Shown piece after piece: positions 9,672-19,036 of a stretch of DNA of 64,000 nt; the stretch's first letter is position 1; every line of letters starts with the position of its first letter. The stretch comes from Cyanobacteria bacterium UBA2566. Lineage in GTDB: Bacteria; Cyanobacteriota; Cyanobacteriia; Cyanobacteriales; Desertifilaceae. Below the pieces are notes generated by a model. That model made no database searches. It was not told the origin of the DNA and saw nothing but the letters and a program-made list of their open reading frames with translations. The stretch is taken from assembly GCA_002340255.1 (NCBI GenBank), contig DDLS01000137.1:62001-126000 (forward strand), given 5' to 3'. A program made the translations under genes and the position numbers.

Positions 9672-10499
9672 ATGCACAGATTTTTTTCTGGGCCGTTAAC
9701 CGTTGAGACTCTAACAGTTACCGTCAAGGACTTGCCCCCACAGTTACCAGGACTGAAGATCGCCCAATTATCTGATTTTCATTATGATGGAGTGGAACTT
9801 TCTGAGGAACTGTTAACCGAAGCGATTCGCACTAGCAATAGCATCAATCCCGATCTGGTGGTCTTGACGGGGGATTTTGTCATTCATGAACCCGATCCCA
9901 TTCATGCTCTAGTCAAACGGTTAAAACGGCTAGAGTCTCGGCGAGGGATTTATGCCGTTTTGGGGAACCACGATCTTTATTATCCGACCACTCAATTCAT
10001 CGTTACTGAAGCCTTAACTAAAATTGGGATTCAGGTCTTGTGGAATCAGGTCATTTATCCTCTGGGAAAAGGATTAGCTTTGGTGGGATTGCCGGATTTT
10101 TGGTCACCCGAATTCAATCCAGCTTCAGTGTTAGATCATCTCGATCCAAAGTTACCGCGTATTGTGCTGTCCCATCAACCTGATAGTGCGGAAGTCTTAC
10201 AACAATGGCGTGTGGATTTACAGCTATCTGGTCATACCCATGGAGGGCAAATTGTGTTACCTCAATTGGGGCCATTAATCGCTTATCAAGATCGAGTAAT
10301 TAAGGTAACACCTAAGTGGTTACGGGAGTATATCCCTTTACTGCAACGCAAGTGCAATCGCGTCGTTAAGCATTGGGAATGGTCTGCTGGGTTGTACCAA
10401 ATTAATCACAATCGCCTTTATGTGAATCGAGGATTGGGAACTTATCCCCCTGGTCGGTTATTTTGTCCTCCAGAATTAACGGTTATTACGTTAGTTTAA
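9672..10499 (+). CDS. Metallophosphoesterase, YkuE-like
   Basis: All calcineurin-like metal-ligand motifs are present in order: DFH in LSDFHYDG, GD in LTGDFV, GNHD in LGNHDLY, and GHTHGG near the C-terminus. This layout matches the YkuE-type family of bimetallic phosphoesterases. The frame is open to a TTG at 9603, but the ATG at 9672 gives 275 residues starting just before the conserved core and is preferred. Divergent from the FAD oxidoreductase gene; the 200-bp gap must hold both promoters. The substrate is not predictable. Confidence 0.88.
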   Translation: MHRFFSGPLTVETLTVTVKDLPPQLPGLKIAQLSDFHYDGVELSEELLTEAIRTSNSINPDLVVLTGDFVIHEPDPIHALVKRLKRLESRRGIYAVLGNHDLYYPTTQFIVTEALTKIGIQVLWNQVIYPLGKGLALVGLPDFWSPEFNPASVLDHLDPKLPRIVLSHQPDSAEVLQQWRVDLQLSGHTHGGQIVLPQLGPLIAYQDRVIKVTPKWLREYIPLLQRKCNRVVKHWEWSAGLYQINHNRLYVNRGLGTYPPGRLFCPPELTVITLV

Positions 10500-10511
10500 G
10501 TCAAAACGATC

Positions 10512-10880
10512 AAACTTTATGGACAGATACCAGTGATTGAAATTGAGCCAGAAAAATATTGGTTTGAATTGAATACAATTTTGGTCTATCTCAGTCAAGG
10601 AAGTAATCTATATCCCGATATTTCAAGGGAGAAAGTACAGGTGTTACAGTGGATGTTTTTTGAACAGTACAGCCATGAACCTTATATTGCCACACCTCGC
10701 TATTGGATTTCGATTTTAGGAAAAGAACAGGAGTCTCAGGAAGCCATCGCGCAAAAATGCCAGGGAGGATATGCGGTGTTAGAGGGGATGGAAAATCATT
10801 TAAGGGTTAATGATTTTTTTGTCGAAGATCGTTATAGCGTGGCTGATATTGCCCTATCAATTCACCCTTATTCACTATAA
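10512..10880 (+). pseudogene. Glutathione S-transferase remnant
   Basis: The frame reads KLYGQIPVIEIEPEKYW, then LNTILVYLSQG, VLQWMFFEQYSHEPYIA and DFFVEDRYSVADIAL, which are recognisable GST segments: the end of the thioredoxin-like domain with its PVxEIEP turn, then the all-helical domain. The first 45-50 residues, including the glutathione-activating residue, are absent, since the frame runs back into the stop of the upstream phosphoesterase at 10497. The C-terminal 50 or so residues after ADIAL are replaced by a short unrelated tail and stop. The GTG at 10533 could start a 115-residue product, but a working enzyme is unlikely. It overlaps the convergent ferredoxin-like gene by 13 bp. Confidence 0.75.
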
Positions 10881-11200
10881 TATTGATATTGCCAATGGAT
10901 ACGAGGGTGCAGAAGTCTCTGTACCGTTTCCCCTCCCAGAAGATGGGATTCAACAATCTCAGCCACATCTTCTGGTTTTACCCGACAATACCAAGTTTCA
11001 TCGGGTAAAACCCGCACCGTTGGAGCCAGATTACACTGCCCTTGACACCCAACAACTTCTACTTTAAGTGTTTCACTCGCATAGGCTTCAAAAGCAGCTA
11101 AAACTTGAGCCGATCCTTGCCTAGTGCAAGATTCATGTTGACAAAGCCAAACATACCGACAATTCAGCTCTTCTGGAGAATTTTCTGACCCCTTACCCAT
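10868..11200 (-). CDS. Thioredoxin-like [2Fe-2S] ferredoxin domain protein
   Basis: 110 residues. Four cysteines in the pattern WLCQHESC ... VGCQGQC fit the thioredoxin-like [2Fe-2S] ferredoxin family, related to the NuoE cluster domain and to small cyanobacterial (2Fe-2S) ferredoxin-domain proteins. The Cx4-5C and Cx3C spacing, followed by NLAPTVRVLPD, is characteristic. It is a likely soluble electron carrier or cluster-sensing protein; the partner is unknown. The first few codons (MGKGSEN) come from the same A/G-rich sequence as the nearby intergenic STRR tract, so the true start could be slightly further in. Confidence 0.85.
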   Translation of the reverse strand: MGKGSENSPEELNCRYVWLCQHESCTRQGSAQVLAAFEAYASETLKVEVVGCQGQCNLAPTVRVLPDETWYCRVKPEDVAEIVESHLLGGETVQRLLHPRIHWQYQYYSE

Positions 11201-11226
11201 TGCCTATTGCCTTTTTAATGATGAAT

Positions 11227-11706
11227 TTAATGATGAATATCCAAGGATAAGACATATTGACCTAAATTGAGGCGCTCGCACCACAGTTCATACTCAATTC
11301 TCAAGTGTTCAGGTTGGGAATACCCCGTTAAAATCAAACTGTGAGTAAAATTGCGTAAGCGCATCTGTCCTACCTCATGGGCTGATTCTCCAGAGAGCCA
11401 ATATCGAGATAATCCATACATGCCTTGTTCCCAGAAATGGCGATAACTCAATTTGCCATTCCCCTGCATCGTCATCACTACCCGATGAGCAGAAATCTCT
11501 AACCATAATAATCGCGGCGGCCCGGCTAAGGGAATGGTTGGATCGATTTCTGGGTTACGGTCGTAGAGTCCTGGTTCATTGAGTAACAGATGAAAGCGGT
11601 CTCGATCTTTACGGTATAACGTAGCGGCAGTTTCGACAAACGAATAAATAGGAAGATCCGTCGAGGAAAAAGACAGACTAACAGGTTTGCGGTGATTTTT
11701 GAGCAT
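11227..11706 (-). CDS. Conserved hypothetical protein
   Basis: 159 residues from the ATG at 11706 (MLKNHRKPVSL). The open frame extends to 11772 through an unconvincing leader, so I take the internal ATG. The sequence is soluble and mixed alpha/beta, with no signal peptide, membrane segment or catalytic motif that I recognise. Segments such as SFVETAATLYRKDRDRFHLL and LWLEISAHRVVMTMQGNG look well structured. It lies 27 bp upstream of the ferredoxin-like gene on the same strand, so the two are probably co-transcribed. No function is assigned. Confidence 0.7.
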   Translation of the reverse strand: MLKNHRKPVSLSFSSTDLPIYSFVETAATLYRKDRDRFHLLLNEPGLYDRNPEIDPTIPLAGPPRLLWLEISAHRVVMTMQGNGKLSYRHFWEQGMYGLSRYWLSGESAHEVGQMRLRNFTHSLILTGYSQPEHLRIEYELWCERLNLGQYVLSLDIHH

Positions 11707-11826
11707 ATCACATGAAGAGAGAACAACAATTGACAGATTTAGAAGTGAACCCCTACCAGCCTGTAACACCATAGGGTATGATTGCGCTACAGAGTCTTAA
11801 TTTTCACTTATTTTTAGTTTATCTCC

Positions 11827-13179
11827 ATGACCGCCCCGATCGTTACCTTAAATTTAATTGGCCCTGATGAAGATTTGATCGTTCAACCCCCAAAAACTGG
11901 GGTAGCGCTACAGGGCAAGATTCAAGTGCCTGGAGATAAATCGATTTCCCATCGATCGCTGATGTTAGGGAGTTTAGCCCAAGGAGAAACAACGATCGCC
12001 GGATTGCTCATTGGAGAAGACCCCCAGAGTACCGCCGCCTGTTTTCGAGCTATGGGCGTAAATATTACAAAACTTAACTCCGAAGAAGTTAAAGTTAACG
12101 GTTTAGGACTCGGAGCACTACAGGAGCCAACTGATATTTTAGATTGTGGCAACTCTGGAACCACAATGCGCCTGATGTTGGGAATTTTAGCCTCCCATAA
12201 AGACCGCTTGTTTAGTGTAACGGGAGATGGTTCCTTGCGATCGCGCCCTATGTCCAGAGTGATTAACCCCCTAAAACAAATGGGCGCTCAAATTTGGGGA
12301 CGTAAAAACCACACCCTTGCTCCTCTAGCTGTACAAGGCACCCAACTCCAACCCATTCATTACCATTCCCCTATTGCCTCAGCCCAGGTCAAATCCTGTA
12401 TTCTCCTGGCAGGACTGATGGCAGAAGGAGAAACTACGGTCACCGAACCGGCGCTATCTAGAGACCATAGCGAACGGATGTTAGCCGCTTTTGGCGCAAC
12501 GGTAAAAAGAGACCCCCAAACCCATTCGGTTACTGTTGTAGGGCCAGCTCAATTATCCGGTCAATCGATTATTGTTCCTGGAGATATTAGTTCGGCAGCC
12601 TTTTGGTTAGTTGCAGGAGCCATCATTCCCGATAGCGACCTGATCATTGAAAATGTTGGTATTAATCCTACCCGCACTGGAGTATTAGAAGTCTTAGAGC
12701 AAATGGGAGCCGATCTTGAATTTCTGAATCAAAGAATAGTGACGGGTGAACCCGTAGCCGATTTACGAGTCAAATCGAGCCGTCTGCATGGATGCGAATT
12801 TGGCGGTGACTTAATTCCCCGCTTAATTGACGAAATTCCCATCTTAGCGGTCGCTGCTGCCTTTGCGGAAGGAAAAACCGTGATTAAAGACGCGGCAGAA
12901 TTACGGGTTAAAGAAAGCGATCGCCTGTCCGTTATGGCCTCCGAACTAAGCCGTATGGGAGCCAACATTACCGAACACCCCGACGGCTTAGAAATTATTG
13001 GCTCTACCCCCCTTAAAGGGGCTGAAGTTGACAGCCATACCGACCATCGGATCGCCATGAGTTTGGCGATCGCCGCCCTCAATGCTCAAGGGAAAACCAC
13101 CATTCATCGCGCCCAAGCAGCCGCCATTTCCTATCCCAGCTTTACCCCTACCCTAGAAAGACTGTTAATTGAGGGATAG
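11827..13179 (+). CDS. aroA: 3-phosphoshikimate 1-carboxyvinyltransferase (EPSP synthase)
   Basis: 450 residues; sixth step of the shikimate pathway, joining shikimate-3-phosphate and phosphoenolpyruvate. Family motifs are clear: GDKSISHRSLMLGSLAQGE near residue 37, LDCGNSGTTMRLMLG near 105, SAQVKSCILLAGL near 190, and LRVKESDRL near 360 with the substrate-binding Lys/Glu/Arg. The inverted-repeat beta-prism fold is complete, with D-T-H-T-D-H-R-I-A-M near the C-terminus. A roughly 25-residue N-terminal extension precedes the first motif. It stands alone among unrelated genes, as is common for cyanobacterial aro genes. Confidence 0.97.
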   Translation: MTAPIVTLNLIGPDEDLIVQPPKTGVALQGKIQVPGDKSISHRSLMLGSLAQGETTIAGLLIGEDPQSTAACFRAMGVNITKLNSEEVKVNGLGLGALQEPTDILDCGNSGTTMRLMLGILASHKDRLFSVTGDGSLRSRPMSRVINPLKQMGAQIWGRKNHTLAPLAVQGTQLQPIHYHSPIASAQVKSCILLAGLMAEGETTVTEPALSRDHSERMLAAFGATVKRDPQTHSVTVVGPAQLSGQSIIVPGDISSAAFWLVAGAIIPDSDLIIENVGINPTRTGVLEVLEQMGADLEFLNQRIVTGEPVADLRVKSSRLHGCEFGGDLIPRLIDEIPILAVAAAFAEGKTVIKDAAELRVKESDRLSVMASELSRMGANITEHPDGLEIIGSTPLKGAEVDSHTDHRIAMSLAIAALNAQGKTTIHRAQAAAISYPSFTPTLERLLIEG

Positions 13180-13366
13180 TCGATCAAGAAGATTGCAAGT
13201 CTGCCAACTCTCAACTATTCACTATCAACTATCCTAAGATAGAATGCACTATAGTAACCCTAATTCATGTTGCCTTAAAGCCCCAGTTTAAAATCCATCC
13301 CAGAGATTTCCTGAACATCAGCTATTTTCAACCACGGGGTTTTTCAGTTAAGCTCTGGATAACCTA

Positions 13367-16300
13367 ATGTGTCGCTGCTCGCGAATGGACAGTTCAAATT
13401 CTACTCTAGAGTTATTCAAAGTATTTGTTGAACAAACCCCTGCCGCTGTGGCTTTGTTCGACCAAGAAATGCGTTATTTACTCACCAGCGATCGCTGGCT
13501 GAGTGAATATGGTCTTAGGGATATCCCCCTAAACAACCTCACCTTCTATGACACCTTTCCCCATTGCCCAGAGCAATGGAAACCCATTCATACAGAATGC
13601 TTATTAGGAAACTATGAAGGGTGTGAAGAACATTATTTTTTCGGAGAAGATGGCAAACTGCAATGGGTCGAATGGGATATTCGACCCTGGCATAATTCTT
13701 CCGGAGAAATTAATGGTCTCATCATGTTCACCCAAAATATTACCAAACGTAAACGAGCAGAGGCGGCTTGGATGAAAATTGAGAATCGGTTTAACAAACT
13801 TACAGCTAATGTCCCTGGAATTATCTGTCAACTCCTTCTTAAACCCCAACACCCCATCCAATTCACTTATGTTAGTCCAGGCTGCACCAAAATCTGCGAG
13901 CTCGATCCAGATGCTCTCGAGCAACATCCCCTTTTGTTTCAGGAATTAATCCATCCTGACGATTTGTCAGAATACAAAGCTTCTATCACAACAGCGATTC
14001 AAAACCAATCGGCTTGGTCTTGGGAAGGCCGAATTATTACCACATCAGGTCAAATTAAATGGCTCGCTTGCTCCACTTCCCCCCCAGATACTCAAAACTC
14101 ACTAGAACAACAATTTTTAGACGATCTCCCCTATAACTTTACTCCCCATGAACTCCTCCTAGATGGCCTATTTATTGAAGTTACTGAACGCAAACAGGCA
14201 GAACTAAGCCTTCTGCAACAGGAAACCCAGTTAAGGGCCCTGTTTAAAGCCATGACCGATTTGATCCTCGTCCTCGATCGAGAAGGTCACATCCTAGAAA
14301 TTGCCCCAACCAACTGTAACCTATTTACTCAAGACCGTCTTGAACTCTATGGCATGAAAATCAGCGATCTCATGCCCGATGAAAACGCCCATCGCCTACT
14401 TGCCAATCTTCGTCGTTCCTTAGAAACCCAAAAAACGATTGATGTAGAATACTCGATGACCCTAAATGACCAAATTTTTTGGTTAGCGGCAAAAGTCTCT
14501 CCCTTAGATCTCGATACTGTAGTTTGGGTCGCCCGTGATATTACCCGTCGCAAAGAATCAGAGGGAAAATTAGAGCAATATCGAGATACCTTAGAAGATC
14601 GAGTTGAACAAAGAACTGCTGAACTAGCGGCGGAAGTTGAAGAACGTCAACAAGTGGAACAGTCCCTACGACAGCATGTACAAATGCTGGATTTAGCCAA
14701 TGATTCCATTATGATTCTTGACTTAGAGGGAACGATTAAATATTGGAATCATGGGGCCCATAAACTCTATGGTTGGACAAAACAGCAAGCGATTAATCAG
14801 AATATTCATAGTCTCTTACAGACGGAATTTAGTATCCCTTTACCGACCATTCACCACATTTTACAAGAACAAGGGTATTGGGAAGGAGAATTACAACAAA
14901 CCAAGCGCGATGGAACTCCAGTAACCGTTGCCAGTCGATGGACGCTTCAGCGAGATAGACAGGGGAACCCAGCCGCCCTGTTAGAAATTAATAATGATAT
15001 TACTTATCGCTTTGAAACTGAGATGGCCTTGCGAAAAAGCGAAGAACTCTATCGCACCTTGGCTCAAAATTTTCCGGATGGTGCAGTCGTCTTGTTCGAT
15101 CTTAACCTCCGGTTTACCCTGGCAGAAGGCCGAGAATTAGGGAAGTTGCGATTAGCTAAAGACAAATTGGAAGGGGAAACTCCCGCAGATATCTTTCCTC
15201 AATCAGTCAGTCAGTTGATGGAATATCATTACCAAAATGCGTTAGCGGGAGAAACGGAACAGTTTGAGATTTCTTTGGGGGAAAACTGTTATTCAATCCA
15301 GACCCTACCGGTCAGAAATGATGACGGATACATTATGGCGGGTATGGCTTTAATACAGAATATTACTCAGCGTAAGCGCTCTGAAGAAGCTATTCGTAAA
15401 AGTGAGACTCGCTATCGAGAAATGGCCCAACGGGAGGAGTTGATTAACCGTTTGGCTTCTCAAGTCCGTAATTCTTTGAATCTTGACCAGATTTTGGAAA
15501 TAGCGGTGGTGGAAATTCAGAATTTGTTACAGGTGGATCAGTGTTTATTTAGTTGGTATCAGTCCCAGGGAGAAGAAGAACTACAAACTCCAGAATTTTC
15601 TCCCTATGGATATGTGAATGTGGTCAAAGAAGCAAAAACGGAAACTTTACCAACCGCATTGGGGTGTTTTCCTGTAGCGGCTGACGATCCGCTGTTGAAT
15701 AATTTGCTTAATCTAGAAATGCTTCAAGTGGATGATATCTTCAGTCATGAAGATCCAGGAATTCATCAGCTTTATGAAAGCCGAGGATATCGGGCGATCC
15801 TCTTTTTACCAATTAAAACGGCTTATGGTGAGTTAGGATGTGTCAGTTGTGCCCATTTTGATGGCCCCCGTCGATGGACGGAGGATGAGGTAGAATTATT
15901 ACAAACTGTCACGGATCAGTTGGCGATCGCGATTAGCCAAGCTGAACTCTATCGTCAGGCGACTGTAGCGGCTGAAAACGCCGATCGCAAAGCCAAAGAA
16001 CTCGAAGAAACCCTCAGACAACTGCAACGCACCCAATCCCAACTGATTCAAAGCGAAAAACTCTCGAGTCTTGGTCAAATGGTAGCCGGTGTTGCCCATG
16101 AAATTAATAATCCCGTCAACTTTATTTATGGTAATTTAGTTCCGGCAAGAGATTATACGGCTGATATTCTCGGACTCTTACAACTCTATCAGGAAACCTT
16201 TCGCGATCCACCAGAACAGATAGAAGAAGAAATTGAAGCGATCGATCTAGAATTTATCAGTGAAGATTTACCCCGACTCCTAGACTCGATGCAAGTGGGA

Positions 16301-16843
16301 GCAGAACGGATTCGGGAAATTGTCCTATCTCTGCGTAACTTCTCCCGATTGGATGAAGCAGAAATGAAAAAGGTCGATCTCCATGAAGGCATTGATAGCA
16401 CCTTAATGATTCTCCAAAATCGATTAAAAGCCAAAGGCGATCGCCCAGGGGTAGAAGTAATCAAACATTATGGTAAATTACCCCAAATTTTCTGCTATCC
16501 GGGACAACTCAATCAAGTGTTTATGAACTTGTTCAGTAATGCCATTGATGCATTGGAAGAGTCTAATATAGCTGAACCCAAAATTACAATTACGACCGAA
16601 TTGATCGACAATAACCAAGCCGTAGTTAAACTAAAGGATAATGGGCCAGGAATTGGTGAAAAAGTTTGTCAACGGTTGTTTGACCCCTTCTTTACGACTA
16701 AACCTGTGGGTAAAGGAACCGGCTTAGGACTAGCCATTAGTTATCAAATTATTGTGGAAAAACATCAAGGACAACTTAGTTGTGTTTCTGAATTGGGTCA
16801 GGGCGCAACCTTTGTGATTCAAATTCCTGCTGTTTCCCATTAG
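13367..16843 (+). CDS. Multi-PAS/GAF sensor histidine kinase
   Basis: 1158 residues with no membrane segment. About five PAS/PAC units occupy residues 10-690, each closing with a D/N-I-T-x-R-K type PAC ending (for example QNITKRKRAE). A GAF domain follows (about 700-850), a coiled coil, and a HisKA-type dimerisation domain with phosphoacceptor H911 in GVAHEINNPVNF. The HATPase_c domain (about 990-1155) has the N-box NLFSNAIDAL, DNGPGIG and GTGLGLAIS. It is a cytoplasmic redox/ligand sensor that autophosphorylates; its partner is not adjacent. An alternative ATG at 13385 would remove six residues. Confidence 0.95.
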   Translation: MCRCSRMDSSNSTLELFKVFVEQTPAAVALFDQEMRYLLTSDRWLSEYGLRDIPLNNLTFYDTFPHCPEQWKPIHTECLLGNYEGCEEHYFFGEDGKLQWVEWDIRPWHNSSGEINGLIMFTQNITKRKRAEAAWMKIENRFNKLTANVPGIICQLLLKPQHPIQFTYVSPGCTKICELDPDALEQHPLLFQELIHPDDLSEYKASITTAIQNQSAWSWEGRIITTSGQIKWLACSTSPPDTQNSLEQQFLDDLPYNFTPHELLLDGLFIEVTERKQAELSLLQQETQLRALFKAMTDLILVLDREGHILEIAPTNCNLFTQDRLELYGMKISDLMPDENAHRLLANLRRSLETQKTIDVEYSMTLNDQIFWLAAKVSPLDLDTVVWVARDITRRKESEGKLEQYRDTLEDRVEQRTAELAAEVEERQQVEQSLRQHVQMLDLANDSIMILDLEGTIKYWNHGAHKLYGWTKQQAINQNIHSLLQTEFSIPLPTIHHILQEQGYWEGELQQTKRDGTPVTVASRWTLQRDRQGNPAALLEINNDITYRFETEMALRKSEELYRTLAQNFPDGAVVLFDLNLRFTLAEGRELGKLRLAKDKLEGETPADIFPQSVSQLMEYHYQNALAGETEQFEISLGENCYSIQTLPVRNDDGYIMAGMALIQNITQRKRSEEAIRKSETRYREMAQREELINRLASQVRNSLNLDQILEIAVVEIQNLLQVDQCLFSWYQSQGEEELQTPEFSPYGYVNVVKEAKTETLPTALGCFPVAADDPLLNNLLNLEMLQVDDIFSHEDPGIHQLYESRGYRAILFLPIKTAYGELGCVSCAHFDGPRRWTEDEVELLQTVTDQLAIAISQAELYRQATVAAENADRKAKELEETLRQLQRTQSQLIQSEKLSSLGQMVAGVAHEINNPVNFIYGNLVPARDYTADILGLLQLYQETFRDPPEQIEEEIEAIDLEFISEDLPRLLDSMQVGAERIREIVLSLRNFSRLDEAEMKKVDLHEGIDSTLMILQNRLKAKGDRPGVEVIKHYGKLPQIFCYPGQLNQVFMNLFSNAIDALEESNIAEPKITITTELIDNNQAVVKLKDNGPGIGEKVCQRLFDPFFTTKPVGKGTGLGLAISYQIIVEKHQGQLSCVSELGQGATFVIQIPAVSH

Positions 16844-16846
16844 AGT

Positions 16847-16888
16847 AGGGAATAGGGAGTCGGTAAAACCGGGTTTTCCCTATTCCCT
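16847..16888 (+). terminator. STRR-derived inverted repeat after the histidine kinase
   Basis: A 12-bp perfect stem built from STRR heptamers (AGGGAATAGGGA at 16847-16858, TCCCTATTCCCT at 16877-16888) starts three bases after the kinase stop. The loop is 18 nt. Its position suggests it ends the kinase transcript; it could equally be a neutral repeat. Confidence 0.45.
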
Positions 16889-16920
16889 AATTCCTTAATT
16901 TCTTAATTCCCTATTCTCCT

Positions 16921-17931
16921 ATGACTCTACGATGGAACTCCTTTGCAAGTTTACTCAGTACAACGCTGTTCGTTGCCCTGAACTGGGGATGTACTCCCCA
17001 AACCCCTCAAGACTCCTCTGCTCCTCCTGCTTCGGAAACCATGCCCTTTGTGGCGGTCACTCAGATTGTAGAACATCCGGCTCTAGATGCTACCCGTGAT
17101 GGCATACAGGATGAGTTAAAAGCAGCCGGATATACGGCTGGAGGAACCCTAACCTGGAAGTGGGAGAGCGCCCAAGGCTCACCGGCAACTGCCGCCCAAA
17201 TTGCATCTGCGTTTGTAGCAGAAAAACCGGATGTCATTGTGGCGATCGCCACTCCATCCGCCCAAGCCGCCGTTGCTGCCAGTACCGATATTCCCGTGAT
17301 TTTCAGTGCTGTCACCGATCCAGTCGCAGCTAAATTAGTGGAAAAACTCGATCGACCCGGTGGTCTAGTCACTGGAGTGAGCGACCTATCTCCGATCGAT
17401 CGCCATGTGTCCCTAATGCAAGAAATTAATCCTAATCTGAAGACGATTGGTGTAATTTATAATGCTGGAGAAGCCAACGCCGTCTCCTTAGTCAATTTAC
17501 TCAAAGACCAAGCCCAAATTAAAGGATTATCCGTCGAAGAAGCCACCGTTGCCAATTCCAGTGGTGTAGTCACCGCTGCCCAAAATTTGGTTGGGAAAGC
17601 CGATGTAATTTATGTCCCCACGGATAATACGGTGGTTTCGGCTCTAGAATCAGTGATTCAAGTGGGGATTGATAATAAAATTGGTATTTATTCTGGAGAT
17701 ACTGATTCGGTAGAGCGGGGAACGATCGCCAGCTTAGGCTTTGATTATTATGATGTTGGCCGACAAACTGGCAAACAAGTTATCCGCATTCTGGAAGGAG
17801 AATCCCCTGGTAATATCTCTGTAGAATCTGTCGATACCCTAAAACTGTATGTTAACCCCAAAGCTGCCGAATCCATGGGTGTAACTCTTCCCACGTCAGT
17901 CCTCGATCGCGCCGATGCGGTAGTAGATTAG
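16921..17931 (+). CDS. ABC transporter substrate-binding lipoprotein (PF04392-like)
   Basis: 336 residues. A short signal peptide ends in a lipobox (ALNWGC, C24), so the mature protein should be a lipoprotein. The body has the periplasmic-binding layout of the ABC_sub_bind family (MPFVAVTQIVEHPALD, VIVAIATPSAQAAV, FSAVTDPVAAKLV, NPNLKTIGVIYNAGE). Members linked to TrpX-type operons bind amino acids such as tryptophan or tyrosine; the ligand here is not proven. It is followed by a matching permease, but no ATP-binding gene lies in the run. Confidence 0.9.
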   Translation: MTLRWNSFASLLSTTLFVALNWGCTPQTPQDSSAPPASETMPFVAVTQIVEHPALDATRDGIQDELKAAGYTAGGTLTWKWESAQGSPATAAQIASAFVAEKPDVIVAIATPSAQAAVAASTDIPVIFSAVTDPVAAKLVEKLDRPGGLVTGVSDLSPIDRHVSLMQEINPNLKTIGVIYNAGEANAVSLVNLLKDQAQIKGLSVEEATVANSSGVVTAAQNLVGKADVIYVPTDNTVVSALESVIQVGIDNKIGIYSGDTDSVERGTIASLGFDYYDVGRQTGKQVIRILEGESPGNISVESVDTLKLYVNPKAAESMGVTLPTSVLDRADAVVD

Positions 17932-17984
17932 GGGAATGGGGGGATGGGGAATAATTGTTAATTGTTAATTATTAATTGTTGCTT

Positions 17985-18866
17985 ATGACTGCCCTTTTAG
18001 GAGCCATTGAACTGGGTTTACTCTATAGTCTCGTCGGTTTAGGCGTGTATCTATCTTTTCGTGTCCTTGACTTTCCCGATTTAACCGTCGATGGCAGTTT
18101 TCCCCTTGGAGGTGCTGTAGCTGCCACCTTAATTGTGAATGGAATGCATCCTATCATTGCCACAGCAGTGGCGATCGCTGCTGGGGCACTTTCAGGAGCT
18201 TGCACTGCCTGGCTAACCGTACAATTCAAGATCCTCAATCTGCTCTCTAGCATTCTCACCATGATCGCCCTCTATTCCCTCAATCTGCGGATCATGGGTC
18301 GCCCCAATGTTCCCCTTTTGGGGGAAACCACCCTCTTTAGTCCCCTGAATAGCCTCTCTGTGCCCCGTCAAGTGGTCATTCCCATCATTTTGGTCATCAT
18401 TGTCATTTTGCTCAAAGTTAGCCTAGATGCCCTCTTAGCAACCCAATGGGGCTTGGCATTGCGGGCAACTGGTGCCAACTCAACCATGGCTCGCGCTCAA
18501 GGGGTCGATCCCGGAATGATGATTATTGTGGGTATGGCCTTAAGTAATGCCCTGGTGGCTCTGGCGGGGGCACTCTTTGCCCAAATTTATGGATTTGCTG
18601 ATGTCACCCTGGGAGTAGGAACCATTGTCCTTGGATTAGCCGCCGTGATTATTGGCGAAACCTTTATCCCTGGGAAAACCATCTTTCAAGGCACATTAAG
18701 CGTCATTTTAGGCGCACTGGCGTATCGTTTAGCGATCGCTGTTGCCCTGAATGCCAATTTTATGGGACTTCAGGCCCAAGACTTAAATCTAGTTACGGCC
18801 TTATTAGTCGCGATCGCCCTCATCCTACCCCAAACCCCCCTTAAAAAATTAACCCTTAAAAATTAA
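17985..18866 (+). CDS. ABC transporter permease (TrpY-like, BPD_transp_2)
   Basis: 293 residues from the ATG at 17985; the frame also opens at a TTG three codons earlier. It is a polytopic membrane protein with eight or more hydrophobic segments and the family signature FRVLDFPDLTVDGSFPLGGAV near the N-terminus, as in putative tryptophan/tyrosine import permeases that partner PF04392 binding proteins. It lies 53 bp downstream of the binding-protein gene and is surely part of the same transporter. The ATPase normally found third in such operons is absent; the next gene is glgC. Confidence 0.9.
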   Translation: MTALLGAIELGLLYSLVGLGVYLSFRVLDFPDLTVDGSFPLGGAVAATLIVNGMHPIIATAVAIAAGALSGACTAWLTVQFKILNLLSSILTMIALYSLNLRIMGRPNVPLLGETTLFSPLNSLSVPRQVVIPIILVIIVILLKVSLDALLATQWGLALRATGANSTMARAQGVDPGMMIIVGMALSNALVALAGALFAQIYGFADVTLGVGTIVLGLAAVIIGETFIPGKTIFQGTLSVILGALAYRLAIAVALNANFMGLQAQDLNLVTALLVAIALILPQTPLKKLTLKN

Positions 18867-19036
18867 GGGAATCGCAATAATTCAAAGTTCTTCAATTCCC
18901 CATCTCCCCATCCTCCCCCTACTCACATAACCGTTCCTTAACTCAAGCTCCTGGGCGATCCCCCTTGCCAACTGCCCGGTTCAGTCAGACACTGGACTAG
19001 GAAAGTTATTGGTTTTTGATATAAGAGGGTTTTTTC

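Noticed and set aside
10810..11067. 85-codon plus-strand ORF after the GST remnant
   Set aside because: It is antisense to the [2Fe-2S] ferredoxin-like gene and does not continue the GST alignment.
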